From NCBI RefSeq assembly GCF_000474215.1, contig NZ_BAUC01000035.1, positions 1 to 63,964 of the forward strand: a DNA stretch of 63,964 bases. The letters run 5' to 3'. Both the position numbers and the translations under genes were made by a program. This DNA is from Edwardsiella hoshinae NBRC 105699 = ATCC 33379. Lineage in GTDB: Bacteria > Pseudomonadota > Gammaproteobacteria > Enterobacterales > Enterobacteriaceae. The notes beneath the pieces were generated by a model. That model was not told where the DNA came from. It did not search any database and was given only the letters and a program-made list of their open reading frames with translations. Positions 21,519-31,071 of the stretch are shown piece by piece (the stretch's first letter is position 1; each line of letters starts with the position of its first letter).

Positions 21519-23315
21519 ATGCTGCGTACCCCCCAAAGAGGCCTGATCGCTGCCGCCATCGCCTTAACCCTCGGCACCCTCTCCCTCAACCTGCACGCCG
21601 CAGGCATGCCGGCCGCCCCCGCCGTCGGTAACCTTGGCTCCGTCGTCGTCGATCCCTATGGTAACGCACCACTCACCGCCATCATCAACCTCAACGGACA
21701 GAGACTCTCCAATGTCAAAGTCACTGTACACGGTAAAGGGAAAAATGGCGTAGCGATCAGTTACCCGGTCGGCCAACAATCGCTCTTAACCTACGATGGC
21801 ATTCCTATTTTCGGTCTGTATCAGAAACATGATAATAAAGTCAGTATCGAATATACCCAAGCAGGGAAAAATAATAAAGACGACTATATTATTCGAACAT
21901 CCGCCATCGTAAATAAATATATGGATAACCGCTCATTCAGTGACTTACAATCCGTCAAGGCGGTGAAAGTCGCGACAGGATTTAAAGATCGTCTATACCT
22001 GGTTAATAGCCACACCTTTACACCACAAGGCTCAGATTTACACTGGAGTGGCGAGAAAGATAAAAACGCTGGCTTACTCGACGCCAATCCCGCCACGGGA
22101 TCACTGCCTTTCGACATCGCGCCTTTTACTTTCATCGTCGATACTCAAGGTGAATACCGCTGGTGGCTCAGTCAAGATGCGCTGTATAACGGCCACGACG
22201 TGAACGTCAATAAACGCGGTTACTTGATGGGGATCCGCGCAACCCCACGCGGTACCTTCACCGCCGTGCAAGGACAACACTGGTACGAGTTCGATATGCT
22301 GGGACAGGTGCTAAATGACCACCGCCTGCCGCGCGGCTATCTGGATGCCACCCACGAGTCGCTAGAAACGCCGCAAGGCACCGTGTTGCTACGTGTCGGT
22401 AAGCGCAACTATCTGCGCGAAGACGGTCAGCGGGTACATACCATACGCGACCATATCTTAGAGGTCGATAAATCGGGGCGAGTCGTCGACGTCTGGGATC
22501 TCACCCGGATCCTCGATCCACTACGCGACAGTCTGCTCGGTGCCCTCGATGCCGGTGCGGTGTGTGTTAACGTCGATCTAAATCACGCCGGTCAGCAAGC
22601 GAAGTTAGAACCGGATACCCCATTCGGTGACGCGTTGGGCGTCGGCCCGGGTCGCAACTGGGCTCACGTCAACTCCATCGCCTACGACCCCAAAGACGAC
22701 AGCATCATCCTCTCCTCCCGCCATCAAGGGGTCGTCAAGATCGGGCGAGACAAGCAAGTGAAGTGGATCCTGGCACCGTCCGAGGGCTGGAACGAAAAGT
22801 TGTCTACCAAGCTGCTTAAGCCAGTCGATGAGAAGAACAAACCGCTGAACTGTAATACCAAGGGCGTCTGTGAAAACAGCGACTTCGACTTCGTCTATAC
22901 CCAGCACACCGCCTGGCTGTCGCCCAAGGGAACGCTGACGGTATTCGACAACGGCGACGGGCGTCATCTGGAGCAACCGGCACTGCCCACCATGAAATAC
23001 TCACGCATCGTCGAATACAAGATCGATGAGAAAAACATGACGGTGCAGCAGGTCTGGGAATACGGCAAAGATCGTGGCTACGCGTGGTACAACCCGATCA
23101 CCTCGATCGTTGAATATCAACCGGATCGCGACACCATGTTCAGCTTCGGCGGTTCCACCAATCTGTTCGAAGCGGGCCAACCGACTATCGGGCGCTTAAA
23201 CGAGATCGATCACAAGACCAAAGAGGTCAAGGTCGAGTTGGATGTCCTGTCCGATAAACCCAACCAGACACATTATCGTGCGCTACCCATCCGTCCGCAG
23301 GAGCTGTTCCAGTAA
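21519..23315 (+). CDS. assT: periplasmic arylsulfate sulfotransferase AssT
   Basis: AssT transfers sulfate between phenolic compounds without PAPS, through a sulfo-histidine intermediate, in the periplasm. The 598-residue precursor has a signal peptide (cleavage likely after NLHA, residue 27). In mature numbering the essential histidine of YTQHTAW falls at 436, and the cysteine pair CNTKGVC at 418 and 424, the positions recalled for uropathogenic E. coli AssT. Other active-site segments are ATHES, WAHVNSIAY and SSRHQGVV. The rest forms the six-bladed propeller. dsbL and dsbI follow in the same direction, as in the UPEC operon. The gene is intact. Confidence 0.95.
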   Translation: MLRTPQRGLIAAAIALTLGTLSLNLHAAGMPAAPAVGNLGSVVVDPYGNAPLTAIINLNGQRLSNVKVTVHGKGKNGVAISYPVGQQSLLTYDGIPIFGLYQKHDNKVSIEYTQAGKNNKDDYIIRTSAIVNKYMDNRSFSDLQSVKAVKVATGFKDRLYLVNSHTFTPQGSDLHWSGEKDKNAGLLDANPATGSLPFDIAPFTFIVDTQGEYRWWLSQDALYNGHDVNVNKRGYLMGIRATPRGTFTAVQGQHWYEFDMLGQVLNDHRLPRGYLDATHESLETPQGTVLLRVGKRNYLREDGQRVHTIRDHILEVDKSGRVVDVWDLTRILDPLRDSLLGALDAGAVCVNVDLNHAGQQAKLEPDTPFGDALGVGPGRNWAHVNSIAYDPKDDSIILSSRHQGVVKIGRDKQVKWILAPSEGWNEKLSTKLLKPVDEKNKPLNCNTKGVCENSDFDFVYTQHTAWLSPKGTLTVFDNGDGRHLEQPALPTMKYSRIVEYKIDEKNMTVQQVWEYGKDRGYAWYNPITSIVEYQPDRDTMFSFGGSTNLFEAGQPTIGRLNEIDHKTKEVKVELDVLSDKPNQTHYRALPIRPQELFQ

Positions 23316-23378
23316 TACTGCTGCGTACGCTCGAGTGGGCGTACGCGTGTCATCTCTATCAGGAAAGGAGTATCCATC

Positions 23379-24050
23379 ATGTGTTTCACTCTGGCTAACA
23401 AGTCATTCAACATGTTGCTCGCTTGCGCCCTACTAGCCAGTTCCTTCGCCGCCAGCGCCTTCAGTGAGGGAACCGATTATATGCTACTGGAAAAACCGAT
23501 CCCCAATGCACAGGGCACCTTAATCAAGGTGTTTAGCTACGACTGCCCTTTCTGCTACAAGTACGACAAGGCAGTGACCGGGCCGGTGGCGGAGAAAGTG
23601 AAGGCAGTGGTACGCTTCGAACCCTATCACCTGGACACCAAAGGTGTCTATGGCCCACAGGCGAGCGACGTGTTCGCCGTCCTGATCAACAAGGATCGCG
23701 CCGCCGGTCTCTCTCTCTTTGACGATACCTCCCGGTTCAAGAAGGCCAAGTTTGCCTACTATGCCGCCTATCACGACAAGAAAGAGCGTTGGGGGGATGG
23801 CAAAGATCCCGCCGCCTTCATTCAGACCGGACTCCAGGCCGCAGGGCTGAGCCAAGCCGAACTGGAGCAGGGACGTCACGATCCGGCGGTACAGAAGACC
23901 CTCGCCGCCTGGAAAAACGCCGCCTATGACGTTGCCAAGATCCAAGGAGTCCCCGCCTACGTCGTCAACGGTAAATATCTGATCATGACCAAGAACATCA
24001 AGTCCATCGACTCAATGGCCGCGCTGGTCAACGAGTTAGCCGCCAAGTAG
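23379..24050 (+). CDS. dsbL: thiol:disulfide oxidoreductase DsbL
   Basis: DsbL is a specialised, very oxidising DsbA-like protein that introduces the disulfide needed by AssT. The 223-residue precursor has a signal peptide (about residues 1-27, ending SSFAASA) and a thioredoxin-fold domain. The active site is CPFC (Cys56-Cys59) rather than the CPHC of DsbA, as in recalled UPEC DsbL, and a cis-proline loop (GVPAYVVNG) lies near the C-terminus. The ribosome site AAGGAG is well placed. It lies 63 bp after assT and 15 bp before dsbI. Confidence 0.93.
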   Translation: MCFTLANKSFNMLLACALLASSFAASAFSEGTDYMLLEKPIPNAQGTLIKVFSYDCPFCYKYDKAVTGPVAEKVKAVVRFEPYHLDTKGVYGPQASDVFAVLINKDRAAGLSLFDDTSRFKKAKFAYYAAYHDKKERWGDGKDPAAFIQTGLQAAGLSQAELEQGRHDPAVQKTLAAWKNAAYDVAKIQGVPAYVVNGKYLIMTKNIKSIDSMAALVNELAAK

Positions 24051-24065
24051 CCTAAGGAGGGACGC

Positions 24066-24767
24066 ATGTTGGCAACACTCTGGCATGATCTACGCCGCAA
24101 TCCAGTGGCGACCTTAGTTCGCTGGCAGGAGCAGCGTTTCCTGTGGCTACTGATGGCCTTGGCAATGGGTGGCCTGGTCGTCCTGGCACACGCCTTCTTT
24201 CAGATCTACCTCTACATGGCGCCCTGCGAGCAGTGTGTCTACATCCGCTTTGCTATGCTGGTGATGGTGCTGGGTGGCGTAGTCGCGGCCATCAATCCTC
24301 GTAACCTGTTACTGAAGCTGTTTGGCTGTCTCGCTGCTTTCTACGGTAGCTGGATCGGCATGGGATATTCCATCAAACTGAATGCGATCCACCACGCAGT
24401 ACACAGTCCCGACGCCCTATTCGGCGTACAGGGCTGCTCGGCCGAGCCCAGCTTTCCCTTCGGGCTACCGTTGGCCAACTGGTCCCCCTCTTGGTTTAAG
24501 CCAACTGGAGACTGCGGCTACGATGCGCCGATGGTTCCCCAAGGCATCACCTTAGACAGCGTGCAACGCTGGTTTATCGATATGTATGTCCAGGCCGATG
24601 GCTGGTATCTGCTCCCTTCCATCAAGCTAATGAATATGGCCCAAGCCTGTTTCCTGGCTTTTGCACTCTGTTTCGTGCTGTTGACGATCATGGCCTTTGC
24701 CTGGGGGATCCATCTGTGGCGTACGCATAGTGCGACAGCCAGCCACACGCCCTTTCCCCCGCGCTAA
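24066..24767 (+). CDS. dsbI: disulfide bond formation protein DsbI (DsbB-like)
   Basis: DsbI is an inner-membrane quinone-linked partner that reoxidises DsbL. The 233-residue protein has hydrophobic segments near residues 25-45, 58-76, 80-100 and 190-220, and the DsbB-type periplasmic pair CEQC (Cys54-Cys57). A second pair lies in the long loop ([10 protein letters not shown] and GDCGYDAP). It is longer than DsbB (176 in E. coli). It is third in the assT-dsbL-dsbI run, with ribosome site TAAGGAGG, and is followed by a terminator-like hairpin. Confidence 0.92.
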   Translation: MLATLWHDLRRNPVATLVRWQEQRFLWLLMALAMGGLVVLAHAFFQIYLYMAPCEQCVYIRFAMLVMVLGGVVAAINPRNLLLKLFGCLAAFYGSWIGMGYSIKLNAIHHAVHSPDALFGVQGCSAEPSFPFGLPLANWSPSWFKPTGDCGYDAPMVPQGITLDSVQRWFIDMYVQADGWYLLPSIKLMNMAQACFLAFALCFVLLTIMAFAWGIHLWRTHSATASHTPFPPR

Positions 24768-24772
24768 CCTAG

Positions 24773-24796
24773 CGGCGGAGTGTTACTCCGCCGTTT
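24773..24796 (+). terminator. hairpin after dsbI
   Basis: The perfect 9-bp stem CGGCGGAGT/ACTCCGCCG has a GTT loop, followed by only TTT. Its centre, GGAGTGTTACTCC (24777-24789), differs by one base from the operator-like palindrome 91 bp downstream, so it may be a regulator site as well as, or instead of, a terminator. Confidence 0.5.
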
Positions 24797-24862
24797 ACCT
24801 CCCGACTGAATGAGGCTCACCGATGATAGTTTGATGCGACTCACGCTTCCCTGCATTTTATC

Positions 24863-24890
24863 TTGATGGAGTATTACTCCGTAACATAAA
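24863..24890 (+). promoter_or_regulatory. candidate nanE promoter with palindromic operator
   Basis: TTGATG (24863) and CATAAA (24885) are 16 bp apart, and the spacer is almost filled by the palindrome GGAGTATTACTCC (24868-24880). A further half-site TGGAGTA lies at 24897-24903. Initiation near 24897 would leave a 38-nt leader carrying the ribosome site AAGGTGAGG. Placement between -35 and -10 is typical of a repressor operator. No GGTATA repeats, the site of the GntR-type E. coli NanR, are present. Confidence 0.5.
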
Positions 24891-24934
24891 TTGATATGGA
24901 GTAGAATTTACACATATCATTAAGGTGAGGGTCT

Positions 24935-25642
24935 ATGTCCGTATTCGCCACACTACAGCAAAACATCCAGCGCAACGGCGCGTTAATTGTCTCCTGTCAG
25001 CCAGTTCCGAACAGCCCGATGGATCGCCCGGAAATCGTCGCTGCCATGGCTAGTGCCGCGGTGCAAGCCGGGGCCGCCGCCCTGCGTATCGAAGGGATCG
25101 CCAACCTGCAAGCCGTACGTGCCTGCGTCAACGTGCCGATCATCGGCATCCTCAAGCGTGATCTGGATGACTGCCCAGTGCGCATCACTCCGTTGTTGGC
25201 GGATGTTGATGCTTTGGCTCAGGCCGGTGCCGACATCATTGCCTTCGATGGTACGCTACGTACGCGTCCGGTTAGCCGCGAGGCATTGTTAGAACGGGTT
25301 CATGCGCACGGCTGTCTGGCGATGGCCGACTGTTCTAACCTGGAGGATGGCCTTGACTGCCAGCGACTCGGCTGCAATCTGATCGGCACCACGCTCTCCG
25401 GCTACACCGCCGCACCGACGCCTTGTGAGCCGGATCTGGCGCTGGTCGCCGCCCTGAGCGACGCGGGATGTCGGGTTATCGCCGAGGGGCGTTATAACAC
25501 CCCGGCGCAAGCTGCCCAGGCACTCGCACAGGGCGCCTGGGCAGTCACCGTTGGTTCGGCCATCACCCGCATCGAACACATCTGTCAGTGGTACTGTCAG
25601 GCTCTATTAGCGGAGGCACAACATGACTATTCTGGCCATTGA
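24935..25642 (+). CDS. nanE: N-acetylmannosamine-6-phosphate 2-epimerase NanE
   Basis: NanE converts ManNAc-6-phosphate to GlcNAc-6-phosphate in sialic acid catabolism. The 235-residue TIM-barrel protein carries family segments [38 protein letters not shown] and [13 protein letters not shown]. The start follows the ribosome site AAGGTGAGG. It is the first gene of nanE-nanK-nanQ and overlaps nanK by 20 bp. In E. coli these genes follow nanA and nanT, neither of which is present here. Confidence 0.94.
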   Translation: MSVFATLQQNIQRNGALIVSCQPVPNSPMDRPEIVAAMASAAVQAGAAALRIEGIANLQAVRACVNVPIIGILKRDLDDCPVRITPLLADVDALAQAGADIIAFDGTLRTRPVSREALLERVHAHGCLAMADCSNLEDGLDCQRLGCNLIGTTLSGYTAAPTPCEPDLALVAALSDAGCRVIAEGRYNTPAQAAQALAQGAWAVTVGSAITRIEHICQWYCQALLAEAQHDYSGH

Positions 25643-26498
25643 TCTGGGCGGAACCAAACTGGCCAGCGCCCTGGTTAACACTGCCGGGGAGCTCAGCGAT
25701 CGCAGGGAGGTGGCGACACCAGGCAACGGCGATCCCCGCGCCCTGGAGCAGGTATTAAGCCAGGTACTGGCTCACTACCATGGGCGGGCGCAACAGGTGG
25801 CCGTCGCCTCCACCGGGATCATCCACCGCGGGGTGCTAACTGCCCTAAATCCCGCTAACCTCGGCGGCCTGAACCGCTTCCCGTTACAAGCCTGTATTGA
25901 GCGCCTCAGTGGTTTATCCTGCCAACTACTGAACGATGCGCAAGCCGCCGCCTGGGCGGAATATCTCGCGCTGACACCCGCTGGGCAAGACATGGCCTTC
26001 ATCACCGTCTCGACAGGCGTCGGCGGCGGCCTCGTTCTCGATGGTCGGCTACAAGTTGGCCGTGGCGACTTCGCGGGTCATCTCGGCCATACCTTGGCCG
26101 ATCCGGCTGGACCGCGTTGCGGTTGCGGTCGCATCGGCTGCGTTGAAGCCATCGCCTCTGGCCGTGCCATCGCCACGGCGGCGCAAGGGATGCTGGCCGG
26201 GTTGGATGCCCGGGCCATTTTCCAACACGCCGAGGCGGGCGACGCACAAGCACGGCGTCTGATCGATCACTCCGCCCAAGCCATCGCACAGTTGGTCGCT
26301 AACTTGCGTGCCAGTCTGGACATTCAGTGTGTAGTACTCGGCGGCAGCGTCGGGCTAGCGTCCGGTTATCTGGGGCAGGTTCAGCATCATCTGCGGCAAA
26401 TGCCACGGGCTTACCACGCTCCGCTCTGCCTGGCGCGCCATCGGCGTGATGCCGGGTTGATCGGCGCAGCACTCTGGAGCAGGAGGGAAACAGCATGA
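25623..26498 (+). CDS. nanK: N-acetylmannosamine kinase NanK
   Basis: NanK phosphorylates ManNAc using ATP. The 291-residue ROK-family protein has the phosphate-binding motif [10 protein letters not shown] at the N-terminus, the catalytic-region segment TVSTGVGGG, and the zinc-binding ROK signature [11 protein letters not shown] near residue 165. It overlaps nanE by 20 bp and nanQ by 4 bp, indicating coupled translation. Confidence 0.94.
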   Translation: MTILAIDLGGTKLASALVNTAGELSDRREVATPGNGDPRALEQVLSQVLAHYHGRAQQVAVASTGIIHRGVLTALNPANLGGLNRFPLQACIERLSGLSCQLLNDAQAAAWAEYLALTPAGQDMAFITVSTGVGGGLVLDGRLQVGRGDFAGHLGHTLADPAGPRCGCGRIGCVEAIASGRAIATAAQGMLAGLDARAIFQHAEAGDAQARRLIDHSAQAIAQLVANLRASLDIQCVVLGGSVGLASGYLGQVQHHLRQMPRAYHAPLCLARHRRDAGLIGAALWSRRETA

Positions 26499-26974
26499 TA
26501 TTCGGACATCTCGATGACTTACCCCAACGCGGCGATCTGCCCCACGCCATCCGCCAAGCCTTGCAATGGGCACTAGATGCCGGCGTCCAGCAGCTCGCGG
26601 ACGGCCACTACCCGCTCGACGGCGAGCGAATATATATGAACGTCATGACGCTAACGCCGCAGGCAGCAGCCGACAAACAAGGTGAACTACACCGCGACTA
26701 CCTGGATCTGCAATTACTCATGCAGGGGGAGGAGCGTATCGATTTCGCCTTAGCGGGGCAGGCGCGCGATTGCCAGCCCTACCAGACCGAGGGGGACTAT
26801 CAACTCTGCGACACCCTGACACATCCCCAGAGTCTCTATCTAACACCAGGCATGTTTGCGATCTTTCTACCTGGCGAGCCCCATAAACCCGGCTGCCTTG
26901 GCCATGCCTCAGACCCGATTCGGAAAGTCGTGATTAAACTCCATCGCGACTGTCTCAAGGAAGAGAGTAGATAA
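26495..26974 (+). CDS. nanQ: YhcH/NanQ family protein, N-acetylneuraminate anomerase
   Basis: NanQ (YhcH) is a cupin-like protein reported to speed interconversion of sialic acid anomers before the lyase step. The 159-residue chain has the family features LHRDYLDLQLLMQGEERI and LTPGMFAIFLPGEPHKPG, including conserved histidines that probably bind metal. Its ATG overlaps the nanK stop (ATGA). It is the last gene of the cluster and is followed by a strong terminator. Confidence 0.9.
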   Translation: MIFGHLDDLPQRGDLPHAIRQALQWALDAGVQQLADGHYPLDGERIYMNVMTLTPQAAADKQGELHRDYLDLQLLMQGEERIDFALAGQARDCQPYQTEGDYQLCDTLTHPQSLYLTPGMFAIFLPGEPHKPGCLGHASDPIRKVVIKLHRDCLKEESR

Positions 26975-27040
26975 CGGTAGTACGGTGGCGGGTCCCCGAG
27001 ATCGCCTCAGCCGGGAAATCCGGCCGCCATCCTCTTTGAC

Positions 27041-27084
27041 GTGTGATCGCTCCGCGCCCCCCTTGCGGGGCATCACACTTTTTT
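27041..27084 (+). terminator. terminator of nanE-nanK-nanQ
   Basis: An outer stem GTGTGAT/ATCACAC and an inner stem GCCCC/GGGGC, with an 8-base bulge on the 5' side, are followed by TTTTTT. Confidence 0.75.
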
Positions 27085-27103
27085 ATCTACTTACCGCTAC
27101 GCA

Positions 27104-27132
27104 TAAAAAAACCGGGAGCCGAGCCCCCGGTT
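27104..27132 (-). terminator. terminator of sspAB
   Basis: On the minus strand ACCGGG pairs with CCCGGT across a GC-rich loop and is followed by a run of T residues (the A-tract at 27105-27110). Confidence 0.75.
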
Positions 27133-27154
27133 TCTGCGCGATGACGCGCGAGCG

Positions 27155-27643
27155 TTACTTCACCACCCGCAACGCCGGACGACCTCGCGGTGGCGGTGGG
27201 GGCTCATCGCCGCCCTCATCGTCTTCACCCGACGGACGTTCCCCCTCGATCAGGGTCATCGCCGGCTCCTCGTCCTGCGCTGTCGTCTGCGACAACTCAG
27301 CATCACGATCATAGGCCACTTCCGGTTCGAACATGGTGCCCGCCCCATTTTCACGCGCATAGATCGCCATTACCGCAGCCATTGGCACATAGACCTGGCG
27401 CGGCACCCCGCCGAAGCGCGCATTAAAACGTACCGCATCATCGGCCAACTCTAACGCACCGACGGCACGAGGAGCGATATTCAGCACGATCTGGCCGTCA
27501 CGGGCATACTCCATCGGTACCATCACGCCAGCACAGTTCACATCCACCACCAGATGCGGCGTCAATTGGTTATCAAGCAACCAATCGTAAAAGGCACGCA
27601 GCAGGAAGGGACGGCGCGGAGACATTTGCGACAGTTCCATCAT
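27155..27643 (-). CDS. sspB: ClpXP protease specificity-enhancing factor SspB
   Basis: SspB delivers ssrA-tagged and other substrates to ClpXP. The 162-residue protein has the conserved dimeric substrate-binding domain (residues 1-115, including YDWLLDNQLTPHLVVDV and FNARFGGVPRQV). A disordered acidic linker with a PPPPPRG stretch follows, then the ClpX-binding tail RGRPALRVVK. The start overlaps the sspA stop; two adjacent ATGs are possible (27643 or 27640). It forms an operon with sspA. Confidence 0.95.
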   Translation of the reverse strand: MMELSQMSPRRPFLLRAFYDWLLDNQLTPHLVVDVNCAGVMVPMEYARDGQIVLNIAPRAVGALELADDAVRFNARFGGVPRQVYVPMAAVMAIYARENGAGTMFEPEVAYDRDAELSQTTAQDEEPAMTLIEGERPSGEDDEGGDEPPPPPRGRPALRVVK

Positions 27644-28284
27644 CAGCCTCGGGTGTGCAGACGCATCTCACGCTCTGCCTCAGTCAGGGAAGCGAGGAAA
27701 GCATCGCGTTCAAAGACGCGCGTCATGTAGCCTTTCAGCTCCTTGGCACCGGCACCGCTCAGCTCAATACCCAACACCGGCAGGCGCCACAACAGCGGAG
27801 CCAAATAGCAATCGACCAAGCTGAATTCATCGCTCATGAAGAACGGCTTCTGGGCGAAGACCGGCGCAATGGCCAGCAACTCTTCGCGCAGCTGTTTACG
27901 TGCGGCCTCGGCCTCTTGCGCACTGCCTTGTTCGATCTTGTACAACAGCGAGTACCAATCACGCTCGATCTGATGCATGAACAGACGGCTCTCACCACGC
28001 GCCACCGGATAAACCGGCATCAACGGCGGATGCGGGAAACGCTCATCCAGGTACTCCATGATGATTCGGGATTCATACAGCGTCAGCTCGCGGTCAACCA
28101 ACGTCGGGACCGTACGGTAAGGGTTGAGGTCAATCAGATCCTGCGGCAGATTATCCATCTCTACCTGCTCGATCTCGACGCTGACACCTTTCTCAGCCAG
28201 GACAATACGTACTTGATGGCTAAAAATGTCGGTCGGCCCAGAAAACAGCGTCATTACCGAACGTTTGTTGGCAGCGACAGCCAT
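27643..28284 (-). CDS. sspA: stringent starvation protein SspA
   Basis: SspA binds RNA polymerase and supports stationary-phase and acid survival gene expression. The 213-residue glutathione-S-transferase-fold protein starts MAVAANKRSVMTLFSG, matching E. coli. I use this ATG rather than the frame's earlier start because GGAGG stands just upstream. The conserved surface-pocket region PHPPLMPVYPVARGESR is present. The sspA stop and sspB start overlap. Confidence 0.95.
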   Translation of the reverse strand: MAVAANKRSVMTLFSGPTDIFSHQVRIVLAEKGVSVEIEQVEMDNLPQDLIDLNPYRTVPTLVDRELTLYESRIIMEYLDERFPHPPLMPVYPVARGESRLFMHQIERDWYSLLYKIEQGSAQEAEAARKQLREELLAIAPVFAQKPFFMSDEFSLVDCYLAPLLWRLPVLGIELSGAGAKELKGYMTRVFERDAFLASLTEAEREMRLHTRG

Positions 28285-28619
28285 GAAAACCTCCAAGTTT
28301 ATCTAGAAAACGGTATGAACAGATGCGCCTCAAGCTCCACACTGCGTGACGCGCAACACCCGTTGCACAATGACGCACACCAAAAGGTTGGGTAGTGAAA
28401 ACATTAACTTACCCAGGCCTGCGGCGCTCAAAATTTATACGTTGCAACAGGATATAAATGTGTAGGCTAGTTTACCAGAAATTGGCGTACTTGTGGGGGG
28501 TTGATAGTGATTTCATGGATAAAATGCTTTACAGCAGCGAGAAATAGCGCTAGCTGCAATAAAAAAACCCGGCAAAGCCGGGTTTTTTAGCATTAAGGAT
28601 CTGCCGAAGCAGAAAACCA
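28285..28619. other. rpsI-sspA intergenic region (335 bp)
   Basis: No gene is seen. It contains the rpsI terminator at 28561-28588 and, on the minus strand, AT-rich sequence with TATAAA (28434-28439) that may belong to the sspA promoter but lacks a good -35. Confidence 0.5.
28561..28588. terminator. terminator downstream of rpsI
   Basis: The stem AACCCGGC/GCCGGGTT has an AAA loop and is flanked by A-tract and T-tract, so it works in both directions. On the minus strand it terminates rplM-rpsI. Confidence 0.88.
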
Positions 28620-29015
<396 letters not shown>

Positions 29016-29026
29016 CTATATCCCGA

Positions 29027-29473
<447 letters not shown>

Positions 29474-29487
29474 TTAGTTACACGTTG

Positions 29488-29525
29488 GTGAACACAACGC
29501 TTCGATTTTTAGTGTTGAGGTTCAC
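29488..29525 (-). promoter_or_regulatory. rplM leader hairpin, possible L13 autoregulatory site
   Basis: GTGAAC (29488) pairs with GTTCAC (29520), and inside it CAAC (29495) pairs with GTTG (29514), giving a 6+4 bp stem 33 bp upstream of the rplM start. Autoregulation of rplM is known in E. coli; that this hairpin is the site is inference. Confidence 0.4.
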
Positions 29526-29716
29526 ACGACCATCGTCCAGCAAACCTACCCCTTCGAATAGCCATGCCGGCACATAAAGTTTTTGGGAAAAAAACTTTGT
29601 TGTAACGTGGGGTCGCGAGATTATAGAGAAGTCAGCTTGAAAGATCGATCGCTTTTTCGCGCTGCTGACGTAATTTCTTACCCGCGGCGGCGGGCACAAC
29701 GCGTGTGCGGGTCTCT

Positions 29717-30847
29717 TTAGGCACGATGGGGCAGACGCAGATAGTCCTCACTCTGCATTTCCTGTAGGCGCGACAGGCAACGCTGATACTCAAACTTCAG
29801 ACGCTCGCCGCGATACAGCGTAAACATGTCGCACTCCGCGCTGATGATCAGCTTGACGCGTCGCTCGTAAAACTCATCCACCAGCGCCAGAAAACGCCGC
29901 GCGCTCTCCTCATGCTCGCTATCCATCGCCTTAACCCGGTGCAGCAGCACAGTATGATACGTCTGTGCTAACAGCATGTAATCCAGCTGACTTCGCGCCG
30001 CCTCGCACAACGCCGAAAAATCCAAGGCGATCACCCCATCGGCTCGACACAGCACCGGTAAGGCGTGATGATTGATCTCCAATGAACCGCCCTTTTCCCC
30101 CTCTTGACCGGACAGGCGCAGAAACAATGCCGCCATCGCACGCTCACTCGCCGCCCCCAGCGGCGTCAGATAAAGATGGGCCTGGGTCAGGGTACGCAGG
30201 CGATAGTCGACCCCACCATCCACATTCAATACCCGACAATGGCGTTGGAGCAGAGTGATAGCCGGTAGGAAACGGCTACGCTGCAAACCGTTATGGTAGA
30301 GCTGATCCGGCATGACATTCGAGGTGGCGACCAACGTGATACCGCGGGCAAACAGTGCCTGGAGCAATGTACCAAGCAACATGGCATCACCAATATCGGA
30401 GACGAAAAACTCGTCAAAACATAAGACGTCGGCTTGGCGCTTAAACTCCTCCGCCACCAACAGTAACGGATTCTCTTGCCCTTGCTTAGTCGCCAGCGAT
30501 GCCTGCACGCGTCGCATAAAGTGGTGGAAATGCAGCCGCAGCTTGCGCTCCCCGGGTAAGGCCGCGAAAAACAGATCCATCATCCACGTTTTCCCTCGCC
30601 CAACACCGCCCCACAGATACAATCCCGCGATCGGCGCACATGGCGGCACGCCACCTAAGCAACGCGGCAACCGCTGGCGCCAACCTGGCGCCGCGCTCTC
30701 CCGCCAACGTGACACCCATTGCTGATGGATCGCTTCCAACGCCTCCATGGCCTGACGCTGGGCGGCATCAGCCTGATAGTCGCCAGCAACCAGCGCCGCA
30801 CGATAGCGTTGTAGAGGGGTAGCACACAGTAAAGAGGAGGCTGACAT
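29717..30847 (-). CDS. zapE: cell division protein ZapE (AFG1-like ATPase)
   Basis: ZapE is an ATPase that associates with the Z ring under stress. The start giving MSASSLLCATPLQRY (376 residues, against 375 in E. coli) is chosen over an upstream one because it aligns with the family and has AAGGA upstream. Walker A is GGVGRGKTW near residue 77, and Walker B is LCFDEFFVSDI. The C-terminal region EFYERRVKLIISAE is conserved. It is divergent from zapG. Confidence 0.93.
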   Translation of the reverse strand: MSASSLLCATPLQRYRAALVAGDYQADAAQRQAMEALEAIHQQWVSRWRESAAPGWRQRLPRCLGGVPPCAPIAGLYLWGGVGRGKTWMMDLFFAALPGERKLRLHFHHFMRRVQASLATKQGQENPLLLVAEEFKRQADVLCFDEFFVSDIGDAMLLGTLLQALFARGITLVATSNVMPDQLYHNGLQRSRFLPAITLLQRHCRVLNVDGGVDYRLRTLTQAHLYLTPLGAASERAMAALFLRLSGQEGEKGGSLEINHHALPVLCRADGVIALDFSALCEAARSQLDYMLLAQTYHTVLLHRVKAMDSEHEESARRFLALVDEFYERRVKLIISAECDMFTLYRGERLKFEYQRCLSRLQEMQSEDYLRLPHRA

Positions 30848-31071
30848 CGCGACACGATCCTTGAGCTGGGTGGCGAGGAGCTCGCCCGACTGTACGCAGA
30901 CGTCGGCGTCCACGCTTCGGTTACGCATAACCATAGGCAAAATGGTTACGGGATTCCACTCCGATGAGGTTAGCGGTTATAGTGTGGGTATCGGTAAGAT
31001 GTCACCCGGATTCTCTTCTCCGGTAATCTCGCCCTCAGGCGAGCAGGATCGTTTAGACAATAGGAGTCATT

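Noticed and set aside
20129-24800. Mobile-element origin of the assT module with insertion sequence or integrase
   Set aside because: No transposase, integrase, tRNA or flanking direct repeat could be seen. Only the AT-rich control region and the changed gene content hint at transfer.
27655-28395. 246-codon open frame opposite sspA
   Set aside because: It lies on the complement of a fully conserved gene and shows no protein-like hydrophobic pattern or family motif.
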